Below are positions 8,271 through 15,827 of a stretch of 64,000 nucleotides of DNA, piece after piece. The DNA is from Sphingomonadales bacterium (GTDB lineage: Bacteria > Pseudomonadota > Alphaproteobacteria > Sphingomonadales > Sphingomonadaceae): contig JAIXYT010000050.1 of the NCBI GenBank assembly GCA_027490095.1, positions 124,001 to 188,000 of the forward strand, in the 5' to 3' direction. Under the pieces are notes generated by a model, which worked only from the letters and a program-made list of their open reading frames with translations, searched no databases and had not been told where the DNA came from. The position numbers and the translations under genes are program-made. Position 1 is the stretch's first letter. Every line of letters begins with the position of its first letter.

Positions 8271-9950
8271 GTGGCCCAGCAATATTCCTACGTGATGAAG
8301 GGTCTCACCAAGACCTTCCCCGGCGCCCCCAAGCCGATCCTGAACAACATCCACCTGCAGTTCTACCCCGACGCCAAGATCGCCATCATCGGCATCAACG
8401 GCTCGGGCAAGTCGACCCTCATGAAGATCATGGCGGGCATCGACAAGGACTACTCCGGCGAAGCCTGGGCCGGCGAAGGCATCCGCGTGGGCTACCTCGC
8501 GCAGGAACCCCAGCTCGATCCGAAGAAGACGGTGCTCGAAAACGTCAAGGACGGCGTGCGCCCCATCGCCGACATGATCGACCGCTTCAACGCCATCTCG
8601 GCCGAAATGGGCGACCCCAAGGACGATACCGATTTCGACAAGCTGATGGAGGAAATGGGCACCCTCCAGGAAAAGATCGACGCGGTCGACGGCTGGACCC
8701 TCGACAACCAGCTCGAAATCGCGATGGACGCGCTGCGCTGCCCGCCCGGCGACTGGTCGGTCGAGAATCTCTCGGGCGGTGAAAAGCGCCGCATCGCGCT
8801 TTGCCGCCTGCTGCTCGAAAAGCCGAACATCCTGCTGCTCGACGAACCCACCAACCACCTCGACGCCGAATCCGTCAGCTGGCTCGAAAACCACCTGAAG
8901 GAATACAACGGCAACGTCATCCTGGTCACCCACGACCGCTACTTCCTCGACAACGTCGTCGGCTGGGTGCTCGAACTCTACTACGGCCAGGGCATCCCCT
9001 TCGAAGGCAACTACTCCGCCTGGCTCGAACAGAAGGCCAAGCGCATGGCCCAGGAAGAGCGCGAGGGTGAAAGCCGCTCCAAGGCGATCGCGCAGGAACT
9101 GGAGTGGATCCGCTCCAGCCCCAAGGCCCGCCAGACCAAGTCCAAGGCCCGCATCAAGGCCTTCGACGAACTCGTCGCCAAGCAGGACGCGACCCGCTCC
9201 TCCGACCGGCAGATCCTCATCCGCAACCCCGAACGCCTCGGCAGCACGGTCATCGAGGCGACCAACCTCACCAAGGCCTATGGCGACAAGCTGCTGTTCG
9301 AGGATCTCAGCTTCACCCTGCCGCCCGGCGGCATCGTCGGCGTCATCGGCCCCAACGGCGCCGGGAAAACCACCCTCTTCCGCATGATCACCGGCCAGGA
9401 AAAGCCCGACTCAGGCACCATCAAGATCGGCGAAACGGTCCACCTCGGCTACGTCGATCAGTCGCGCGACGCCCTCAACCCCAACAAGAATGTCTGGGAG
9501 GAAGTCTCCGGCGGCAACGAACGCTTCACCTTCGGCAAGCAGGAAGTCTCCACCCGCGCCTATGTCGGCGCCTTCGGCTTCAAGGGCACCGACCAGCAGA
9601 AAAAGGTCGGCCAGCTCTCGGGCGGTGAACGCAACCGCGTCCACATGGCCAAGATGCTGAAGGAAGGCGGCAACGTCCTCCTCCTCGACGAACCCACCAA
9701 CGACCTCGACGTCGAAACGCTCCGAGCCCTCGAAGAGGCCCTCGAAAACTTCGCTGGCTGCGCCGTCGTCATCAGCCACGACCGCTTCTTCCTCGACCGC
9801 CTCGCCACCCACATCCTGGCCTTCGAAGGCGACAGCCACGTCGAATGGTTCGAAGGCAATTTCGAAATGTACGAAGCCGACAAGCTGAGGCGCCTGGGCC
9901 CAGCCGCCGAACGCCCGCACCGGCTGAGCTACAAGAAGCTGACCAGATAA
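8271..9950 (+). CDS. ettA: EttA-type ABC-F translational throttle protein
   Basis: Cytoplasmic ABC-F ATPase that binds the ribosomal E site and gates entry into elongation according to energy state. The 559-residue protein has two ABC modules and no membrane domain. Walker A motifs are GINGSGKST (41-49) and GPNGAGKTT (360-368), signature motifs are LSGGEKRR and LSGGERNR, and both halves have LLLDEPTN Walker B segments. Length and the linker between the modules match EttA rather than Uup or YheS. The start is GTG with AAGGA upstream. The gene is followed after 11 bases by an inverted-repeat hairpin with a T-run (9974-10009) that could terminate it. Confidence 0.95.
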   Translation: MAQQYSYVMKGLTKTFPGAPKPILNNIHLQFYPDAKIAIIGINGSGKSTLMKIMAGIDKDYSGEAWAGEGIRVGYLAQEPQLDPKKTVLENVKDGVRPIADMIDRFNAISAEMGDPKDDTDFDKLMEEMGTLQEKIDAVDGWTLDNQLEIAMDALRCPPGDWSVENLSGGEKRRIALCRLLLEKPNILLLDEPTNHLDAESVSWLENHLKEYNGNVILVTHDRYFLDNVVGWVLELYYGQGIPFEGNYSAWLEQKAKRMAQEEREGESRSKAIAQELEWIRSSPKARQTKSKARIKAFDELVAKQDATRSSDRQILIRNPERLGSTVIEATNLTKAYGDKLLFEDLSFTLPPGGIVGVIGPNGAGKTTLFRMITGQEKPDSGTIKIGETVHLGYVDQSRDALNPNKNVWEEVSGGNERFTFGKQEVSTRAYVGAFGFKGTDQQKKVGQLSGGERNRVHMAKMLKEGGNVLLLDEPTNDLDVETLRALEEALENFAGCAVVISHDRFFLDRLATHILAFEGDSHVEWFEGNFEMYEADKLRRLGPAAERPHRLSYKKLTR

Positions 9951-9961
9951 GAACGAAAGAC

Positions 9962-10000
9962 GGCCTCCGGCGGGAAGGGGTCAACAGACCCCTTCACCCC
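9962..10000 (-). repeat. Family B hairpin repeat, copy a (also terminator-like for ettA)
   Basis: Minus-strand copy. It begins with GGCCTCCGGCGGG (9962-9974), then stem GAAGGGGTC/GACCCCTTC (9974-9995) and CACCCC. Read on the plus strand the stem is followed by AAAGTTTTTC, an intrinsic-terminator layout for ettA. Confidence 0.75.
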
Positions 10001-10050
10001 AAAGTTTTTCTAGTAAGAACGGAAAATGGCAAAGAGTGGCGTTTGGCAGT

Positions 10051-10362
10051 ATGAGTTGGGTATTAAAGATCTATATCAATCTCGCCCTCTTTACCTTTAT
10101 TGGAGGAATATTTTTATTCTTTTCCAGTAGTCCTCATATATTGTACGTCTCAATTTCTATCATGTTATTAATGATAGCTGCAATTATTCGATATCGAAAA
10201 GATAAAAAATTTTCTCATGTTTTTCCTGCTCTTTGCGTTTTGTTGCCGTACGTGTTTCTGGTTACGCTTTCGTCTACAACTGGATTTCCGACATCCAATG
10301 TGGCGCACATATTCGGCATTTTCATGATTGCGACTGCAGTTCTGGCGCCGCTTCACAAGTGA
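10051..10362 (+). CDS. small low-GC hypothetical membrane protein
   Basis: An ORF of 103 residues from the ATG at 10051, or 108 from a GTG at 10036; neither has a good ribosome-binding site. I do not recognise the family. The product is very hydrophobic, with four likely membrane helices (about 5-24, 29-47, 58-77 and 86-100), a basic loop RYRKDKK between helices 2 and 3, and no charged pairs suggesting a transporter. Base composition is sharply different from every neighbour (about 37% GC), a sign of recent foreign origin. It is the only ORF of note inside the inverted-repeat-bounded segment 9962-10521. It could be a real cargo gene or a decaying fragment. Confidence 0.5.
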   Translation: MSWVLKIYINLALFTFIGGIFLFFSSSPHILYVSISIMLLMIAAIIRYRKDKKFSHVFPALCVLLPYVFLVTLSSTTGFPTSNVAHIFGIFMIATAVLAPLHK

Positions 10363-10461
10363 CCCCTCGACACCCAAGGACATGAGGCGCCAGACGCCCT
10401 TGTCTTGAACAGCCCGAACCAGCGTCGAGCGAGATCCCGAGAACGCTACCATTGAAAATCC

Positions 10462-10521
10462 GGGGTGCAGGGGTCTAAGTCCCCTGCCGGGTCCCGGGCA
10501 GAGCCCGGCCCGCCGGAGGCC
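10462..10521 (+). repeat. Family B hairpin repeat, copy b
   Basis: Plus-strand copy: GGGGTGCAGGGG, stem arms 10467-10473 and 10481-10487, then a second stem CCGGGC-AGA-GCCCGG (10494-10508), ending in CCCGCCGGAGGCC (10509-10521). The terminal GGAGG (10515-10519) sits 4 bases before the TTG start of the following gene and is its only visible ribosome-binding site. Confidence 0.75.
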
Positions 10522-10523
10522 CC

Positions 10524-11219
10524 TTGGACCAGTCCCTCACAGAAGACCTCAAATCGCGCGACCGCGAGCGCTGGCTCTCCATCCTCTGGGCCCCCGCCGA
10601 CGCGCGCGCAGCCCTCGTCGCGCTCCACTCCCATGATCTCGAACAGCAGCGCGTCGTCGCCGAGGCGCGCGAGCCGATGCTTGCCGAAATCCGCCTTGCC
10701 TGGTGGCGCGAGCAGCTCGAGCTCCTCTCCGCCGGCAAGCTCGCCCCGCCCCAGCCCCTCCTCCGCGCGCTCCGCCACGATGCCCGCGCCCGCGGCGCCG
10801 ACCTCACCGATCTCTCGCGTATCGAGGAAGGCTTCCTCCCCCTCCTCACCGAAGGCCGGCTCGACGCGCTTGCCATGGCAACCGCCCGGGGCGGCCCGCT
10901 GTTCCGCGCGCTCGCCACCGTCATCAACGGCCACCCCCTCTCCAACCCGGACGCCCAAGCCGCAACCGCCGCGGGCACCCGCTGGGCGCTGGCGAAACTC
11001 TGGCGCGGCGGCTGGGGCCAGGCCGAAGCGCGCCTCACCAGCCTCGAACCCCCCGCCTTCCCGGCCGCTCCGGCGGGCCCCCTCCCGCCGCCGTTGCGCG
11101 CCCTCGATGCGCTCGCCGCGCAGGATTGGGGACGGCTCGAACGGGGCCGCCCGCTCGCCCCCCCGGCCGCCCCCGGCCGGCAGCTTGCCATGGCACTTGC
11201 TGCTCTGAAGGCCGGCTGA
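10524..11219 (+). CDS. squalene/phytoene synthase family protein, NDUFAF6-like
   Basis: A 231-residue all-helical protein of the squalene/phytoene synthase superfamily, short form. It has the family segment around LAEIRLAWWREQLELL (about residues 51-66), but I see no intact pair of DxxxD prenyl-diphosphate-binding motifs. It therefore resembles the non-catalytic alphaproteobacterial/mitochondrial branch (NDUFAF6-like, connected with respiratory complex I assembly) more than a true terpenoid synthase. The start is TTG at 10524; its GGAGG site lies inside repeat copy b, so insertion of that element would have replaced the native leader. Family is clear, role is inference. Confidence 0.7.
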   Translation: MDQSLTEDLKSRDRERWLSILWAPADARAALVALHSHDLEQQRVVAEAREPMLAEIRLAWWREQLELLSAGKLAPPQPLLRALRHDARARGADLTDLSRIEEGFLPLLTEGRLDALAMATARGGPLFRALATVINGHPLSNPDAQAATAAGTRWALAKLWRGGWGQAEARLTSLEPPAFPAAPAGPLPPPLRALDALAAQDWGRLERGRPLAPPAAPGRQLAMALAALKAG

Positions 11220-11287
11220 AGCCTCTTTTCCGCTGCCCCGGGTGCGTGTTAGGCAAGGTCCCACGGGGTCGGGCCCGGGTGCAGGCG

Positions 11288-11830
11288 ATGCGCCCGTCCT
11301 GGGGGTCCGCGTCCATGTTCTCCAACCTGCCCGTCCGCTTCGCCGCTGCACTCGGCGCCATCCTGCTGCTCGCCGGCGGCGCTGCCCTCTGGTTCGCGTC
11401 CGACAATGGCAGGGCAGGGGCAACCACCGCCCCGCCACCCCCGGCCACAGGGGCGACAGCCCGGGCCGACGACCTCCTTGCCCCACCCCCTGTGGCGCAG
11501 ACTCCGAAAAGCAAGGAAGAACAACGCTTTGCACGCGCCGACAAGGACGACGACGGCCGCATCACCCAGGCCGAATATCTGCAGCAGAGGCGCCGCAACT
11601 TCGAGAAGCTCGATGCGAACGGCGACGGCCGACTCGCCTTCGAGGAATATGCGACCAGCGGCATCGCCAAGTTCCGCAAGGCCGACGCCGACGCCGACGG
11701 CCAGCTGGTGGCCGCAGAGTTCGCGACAACAGCACCCAGACCGAAAAATCGACAGACGGCATCCGTCGAAACATGCCGCTGTCCGCCGAGCGAAATGGCC
11801 GCTCTGTCGGCCGATCCCGCGCAGGATTAA
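11288..11830 (+). CDS. membrane-anchored EF-hand calcium-binding protein
   Basis: From the ATG at 11315 the protein has 171 residues (180 from 11288). One membrane anchor (about 7-28 of the shorter form) is followed by a Pro/Ala-rich linker and three consecutive EF-hand loops: DKDDDGRITQAE, DANGDGRLAFEE and DADADGQLVAAE (about 76-87, 100-111 and 124-135). All three keep the DxDxDG calcium ligands. The C-terminus carries a CRC motif. It is probably exported and tethered with the EF-hands in the periplasm, acting as a calcium buffer or sensor; no target is suggested by context. The choice between the two starts is not decided by a ribosome-binding site. Confidence 0.75.
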   Translation: MRPSWGSASMFSNLPVRFAAALGAILLLAGGAALWFASDNGRAGATTAPPPPATGATARADDLLAPPPVAQTPKSKEEQRFARADKDDDGRITQAEYLQQRRRNFEKLDANGDGRLAFEEYATSGIAKFRKADADADGQLVAAEFATTAPRPKNRQTASVETCRCPPSEMAALSADPAQD

Positions 11831-12011
11831 CCCCACCTAAACGCCTGATTCAGAAAGCCTTCAAGCGCAAGGGCCTTTCTGGCGCCTGTCGCCGGCCAAT
11901 CCCCCCTCGCCGGCGGCAAGCATGTCGCCGGCCAACGAAAGGCAACCGGCGGTGGCCGCCGGCCGGCGCAATCCGGCCGGCGGCATGTCCAACAGGAAAG
12001 GCTTATCTCCC

Positions 12012-12629
12012 ATGGCAACAGCCACCCTTACACGCGCCCTTTTCGCCACCGCCGCCTTGCTCGGCGCCACCCAGGCGATGGCCGCCGAGCCCTTCAACGG
12101 CCCCTACATCGGCGCCGAAGCCGGCTGGCAGCAGGACAAGCTGCGCTCCACCCTCACCACCGGCGGCACCAGCTTCTCGGCCAACGACAAGGTCGACAGC
12201 TTCGCCTACGGCGCCCAGCTCGGCTACGACTTCAAGGTCTCGCCCAGCTTCGTGATCGGTGCCGAGGCCAACCTCACGGGCGACAGCGGCAAGATCCGCG
12301 TCGACGGCTCCACGGCGGATGCCGGCCGCACCTTCGGCCTCACCGCCCGCGCCGGCGTCCTCGCCACGCCCGAAACCCTCATCTACGCCAAGGGCGGCTG
12401 GGTGAACGGCCGCTTCACCTTCGACGACGGCACCGACCGCGCCAGCCAGAACCGCGACGGCTGGACTCTCGGCGGCGGCGTCGAGCGCATGCTCACCCAG
12501 AACATCTCGGCTCGCGTGGAGTATCGCTACTCCGACTTTGCCAGCTTCCGCGAGACTCTGGGGACGGACAGCGTGTCGGCTGGATTCGATAGACACCAAG
12601 TCATGGCTGGGGTGAATTTCCGGTTCTGA
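12012..12629 (+). CDS. outer-membrane beta-barrel protein (OmpA-like / Omp25-Omp31 type)
   Basis: A 205-residue protein with a signal peptide cleaved near AMA|AE (residue 24), followed by an eight-stranded-barrel pattern: alternating aromatic and polar strands such as GPYIGAEAGWQQDK, YGAQLGYDF and ISARVEYRYSDF, ending in GVNFRF with a terminal Phe as expected for outer-membrane insertion. It is the typical small immunogenic porin-like barrel of alphaproteobacteria, without the peptidoglycan-binding OmpA C-terminal domain. The ATG at 12012 starts the signal peptide; a start at 11985 would add nine residues. Its 3' end faces glnD across a palindromic structured repeat. Confidence 0.85.
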   Translation: MATATLTRALFATAALLGATQAMAAEPFNGPYIGAEAGWQQDKLRSTLTTGGTSFSANDKVDSFAYGAQLGYDFKVSPSFVIGAEANLTGDSGKIRVDGSTADAGRTFGLTARAGVLATPETLIYAKGGWVNGRFTFDDGTDRASQNRDGWTLGGGVERMLTQNISARVEYRYSDFASFRETLGTDSVSAGFDRHQVMAGVNFRF

Positions 12630-12822
12630 GCCGAAGGCGCCCGCGGCCTGGAAGAGGATTGCGCAGCAATCGTCTGAAGGTCCGCGGACTCGCCGAAGGC
12701 CCGGCCGGCGTGCGGGCGGTCCCATCGGGCCGCCCGACACGTCCGACGGCGCGGCTTTGCCGCGCTTTTTTCTTGATCTTCTCTTCAAATCCCAAAGCCG
12801 GACTCGCAGGGCTCGGCCCTGC
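12630..12822 (+). repeat. Family A structured intergenic repeat, copy A2
   Basis: It follows the outer-membrane gene directly. It has GATTGC/GCAATC (12657-12671), the CGGACTCG box, a variable middle stem, GCGCGGC-TTT-GCCGCGC (12749-12765) with a following pyrimidine tract, and GCAGGGC-TCG-GCCCTGC (12806-12822). The last stem is shared with the oppositely oriented copy A3. With A3 it accounts for the whole 331-base gap between the two convergent genes. Confidence 0.75.
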
Positions 12823-12960
12823 GGCCGGCCGGTCCAGCAAGAACGAAGGGGCGTGGGCAAAGCCCACGATGACGTCGGACGTGTCGGTCGGGCTTAGGCC
12901 CGCCCGCACGCCGGCCGGGCCGCGGGCGAGTCTGCGGGCCTTCCCGCGCCTTCGGCGCGC
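12806..12960 (-). repeat. Family A structured intergenic repeat, copy A3 (inverted relative to A2)
   Basis: Minus-strand copy directly after the glnD stop: stem GCGCC-GAA-GGCGC, a CAGACTCG box, stem CGGGC/GCCCG, stem CGTGGGC/GCCCACG (12852-12868) with a TTT loop on the minus strand, and the last stem shared with A2. Confidence 0.72.
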
Positions 12961-15714
12961 TCAGGCCGCAGCCGCCCTCTGGCCAGGCGCCATCGCGACT
13001 TCCAGCAACTTCTTCTCCAGCGCCTTCATCCGCGCCGGCCCGTCGATCTTCTCACCCGTCAGGTCGGTCAGATAGAAGGTGTCCACCGCCCGCTCGCCAT
13101 AGGTCGCGACATGGGCGGAATGGATCGTCACCTTCGCGCCATACAACGCGTAGGTCAGCGCATACAGCAGCGCCGGCCTGTCGAGCGCATTCACCTCCAC
13201 CACCGTGAATCGGTTCGAGGCCGCATTGTCGATGAACACCTGCGGCACCACCCGGAAGGCCTCCTGCCGCCGCCGCGGCAAGGGCTTTGCCGACAGGCGG
13301 TCCGCCAGCTTCACCCGCCCCTGAAGTGCGTCGTGGATGTAGCGCTCCAGCCGCTCCAGCCTGTGCGGCTCGTCGAACGGCCCGCCCAGCGGGTCCTGGA
13401 TGGTCAGATTGTCCAGCGCCATGCCGTCGCGCGTGGTGTGGATCCGCGCATCCACGATCGTCGCCCCCCCCAGCGCGATTCCCCCCGCGATCCGGTAGAA
13501 CAGCCCCGGATGGTCGGCCGCATAGACCGTCAGCAGCGTCGTGCCCGCCCCCGAATCCGGCGCCGCGCGGATCGTGATCGGCCGCTGCGCCAGGTCGGCG
13601 TCGGTCACCAGCGCCATGTTCGCCGCCAGCACGTCGGTCGGCTCGGCCAGCCAGTAGCTGTCGGGGAAGCGGCCAGCATAGGCTGCGAACGCAGCGTCCG
13701 GCCACCCCATCACCTGCCGGAGCCGCTCCTGCCGCGCCTCGATCCGCTCGCGCCGGCCGGTCTGCTTGTGGCCCAGCCGCAGCACCTCCTCGGCCGAATT
13801 GTACAGGGTCGTCAGCAACTGCGCCTTCCAGCCGTTCCACACACCGGGCCCCACCGCCCGGATGTCCACCACCGTCAGCACCAGCAGCAGCCGCAGCCGC
13901 TCCACGCTCGCCACCCCTTCCACGAAATCCAGGATGGTCTTGAAATCCGAAAGGTCGCGCTTGAACGCGGTCGCCGACATCAGCAGGTGCTGCCGGACCA
14001 GCCAGGCCACCGTGTCGGTCTCCGCCTCGCTCAGCCCCAGCCGCGGGCACAGCTTGCGGGCCACTTCCTCCCCCAGCACGCTGTGGTCCCCGCCGCGCCC
14101 CTTGGCGATGTCGTGCAGCAGCACCGCCACATACAGCACCCGGCGCGACACCAGCTGCCGGATCACCGCAGTCGACAGCGGATGGTCGTCGCGCAACTCC
14201 CCCTTCTCGATCCGGCTCAACAGCCCGATCGCCCGGATCGTGTGCTCGTCCACCGTGTAATGGTGGTACATGTCATACTGCATCTTGGCGACGACCCGTC
14301 CGAAGTCGGGCACGAACCGGCCGAACACCCCGGCCTCGTTCATCCACCGGAGCACCGTCTCCGGGTCCCCGCGCGAGGTCAGGATTTCCAGGAACAGCGC
14401 ATTTGCCCGTGGGTCCTGCCGCACCTTCTCGGTGATCAGCCCCTCGTCGCGCGCGGCCTGGCGCAACGTCATCGGGTGGATTTCCAGCCCCTCGCGCCCC
14501 GCGAGCTGGAACAGCTCCACCAGCCGCACCGGATCCTCGGCGAAGAAGGCGTCCGTCGGCGCCTCCAGCTTGCCCCGCGCCACGCGGAACCCGTTCATCC
14601 GCTGCGGCCGCCGCGCCAGCTTCGGCAGCCAGGCGGCCCGCGCGTGCCGCTCCTCCAGATGCGCCAGGAACAGCGCCGTCAGGCTCCCCACCTGGCGGGC
14701 CGTCAGGAAATAGTGGCGCATGAACCGCTCCACCGCCGACATGCCCGGCCGGTTCGCATAATTCATCCGCGCCGCAAGTTCCCGCTGCACGTCGAAGGTC
14801 AGCCGCTCCTCGGCCCGCCCCGAAATGTCGTGCAGGTTCACCCGAACGGCCCACAGATGGTTCTGCGCGCGCTGGAACTGCCGGTACTCGGACGGCGTGA
14901 ACAGCCCCTTCTCCACCAGCTCGTGCGCGTCCCGCACCTGGTGGGTGAACTTGCCGATCCAGAACAGCGTCTGCAGGTCGCGAAGCCCCCCCTTGCCCTC
15001 CTTGATGTTCGGCTCGACCACATAGCGGCTGTCCCCCATCCGCCTGTGCCGCTCGTCGCGCTCGGCCAGCTTGTCGGCAATGAAGGTCCGCGCCTCGCCG
15101 GCCATGATCTCGCGCGCGAAACGCCGCTCGGCCTCGTCGTACAGCGCCTGGTCGCCCCACAGATAGCGCGATTCCAGCAGCGCGGTCCGGATGCTCAGGT
15201 CGCCCCGCGCCATCCGGATCATCTCGTCGACCGTCCGGGTGGAGTGCCCCACCTTCAGCCCCAGGTCCCACAGGATGTACAGGATCGATTCCACCACCTG
15301 CTCCACCCACGCCGTCTTCGACAGCGGGCTCAGGAACATGATGTCGACATCCGACCAGGGCGCCATCTCCGCCCGGCCATAGCCCCCCACCGCCACCAGG
15401 CAGATCCGCTCGGCCGCCGACGGATTGTCCCGTCCGTACAGGTCATTGACCGCCGCATCGAAGGCCAGCCGCAGGATCTGGTCCGTCAGGAAGCTCTGCG
15501 CCGCCGCCAGCTCCATGCCGCGCCCGGGGGTCGCCTGGATCCGCCGCTTGATCTCCGCCCGGCCCCCCTCCAGCGCCCGCTTCAGCACCATCGCCACCGC
15601 CAGCCGCCGCCCCTCGTCGGGGGCCGCAGCCAGCGCCGCCTCCACGTCCGCCACCACGGCCCGCCGGTCGATCAGCGCGCGCCGGCTCGGCACATTCTCA
15701 TACAGCGAAGTCAT
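12961..15714 (-). CDS. glnD: bifunctional PII uridylyltransferase / uridylyl-removing enzyme
   Basis: Senses glutamine and modifies PII proteins, controlling nitrogen assimilation. The 917-residue cytoplasmic protein has the nucleotidyltransferase core VGGYGRAEMAPWSDVDIMFL with its GxG and DxD residues, an HD hydrolase domain (LLHDIAKGRGGDHS), and two C-terminal ACT domains (around TLLTVYAADHPGLFYRIAGG and VVEVNALDRPALLYALTYAL). The ATG at 15714 is preceded by AAGGAC and starts MTSLYENVPSRR; the frame is open slightly further to a GTG at 15732. Length and domain order are standard. It stands alone, convergent with the outer-membrane gene. Confidence 0.96.
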   Translation of the reverse strand: MTSLYENVPSRRALIDRRAVVADVEAALAAAPDEGRRLAVAMVLKRALEGGRAEIKRRIQATPGRGMELAAAQSFLTDQILRLAFDAAVNDLYGRDNPSAAERICLVAVGGYGRAEMAPWSDVDIMFLSPLSKTAWVEQVVESILYILWDLGLKVGHSTRTVDEMIRMARGDLSIRTALLESRYLWGDQALYDEAERRFAREIMAGEARTFIADKLAERDERHRRMGDSRYVVEPNIKEGKGGLRDLQTLFWIGKFTHQVRDAHELVEKGLFTPSEYRQFQRAQNHLWAVRVNLHDISGRAEERLTFDVQRELAARMNYANRPGMSAVERFMRHYFLTARQVGSLTALFLAHLEERHARAAWLPKLARRPQRMNGFRVARGKLEAPTDAFFAEDPVRLVELFQLAGREGLEIHPMTLRQAARDEGLITEKVRQDPRANALFLEILTSRGDPETVLRWMNEAGVFGRFVPDFGRVVAKMQYDMYHHYTVDEHTIRAIGLLSRIEKGELRDDHPLSTAVIRQLVSRRVLYVAVLLHDIAKGRGGDHSVLGEEVARKLCPRLGLSEAETDTVAWLVRQHLLMSATAFKRDLSDFKTILDFVEGVASVERLRLLLVLTVVDIRAVGPGVWNGWKAQLLTTLYNSAEEVLRLGHKQTGRRERIEARQERLRQVMGWPDAAFAAYAGRFPDSYWLAEPTDVLAANMALVTDADLAQRPITIRAAPDSGAGTTLLTVYAADHPGLFYRIAGGIALGGATIVDARIHTTRDGMALDNLTIQDPLGGPFDEPHRLERLERYIHDALQGRVKLADRLSAKPLPRRRQEAFRVVPQVFIDNAASNRFTVVEVNALDRPALLYALTYALYGAKVTIHSAHVATYGERAVDTFYLTDLTGEKIDGPARMKALEKKLLEVAMAPGQRAAAA

Positions 15715-15827
15715 CGCGACCGTCCTTACCACCGCTCATGCAATCTGACAGTCGATAAGACGCCCCACCCGTGCGACCTTCCCCACAGGTCCTGGGGTCA
15801 GCCATCCGGCTGACGGGGGAGATTGCC

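Larger units (their letters stand above)
9962..10521. mobile_element. candidate inverted-repeat-bounded cassette 1 (low-GC ORF inside)
   Basis: A 560-bp segment whose outer ends are a perfect 13-bp inverted repeat (9962-9974 against 10509-10521), each end being the outer edge of a family B hairpin module. It fits tightly between ettA (stop at 9950) and the next gene (start at 10524). Inside is DNA of about 37% GC by my count of 10021-10320, against roughly 70% on either side. No transposase and no clear target-site duplication were seen, so 'mobile' is inference. Confidence 0.45.

Noticed and set aside
10168-10452. 94-codon minus-strand frame across the low-GC segment
   Set aside because: Mostly antisense to the plus-strand membrane ORF, Arg/Lys/Asn-rich without a fold pattern; its first 30 residues look more protein-like but cannot stand alone, so it is not annotated.
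13111-15813. 900-codon open frame on the plus strand opposite glnD
   Set aside because: Composition is Arg/Pro/His/Gln-rich shadow coding produced by GC-rich wobble; glnD on the other strand has complete domains and a ribosome-binding site.
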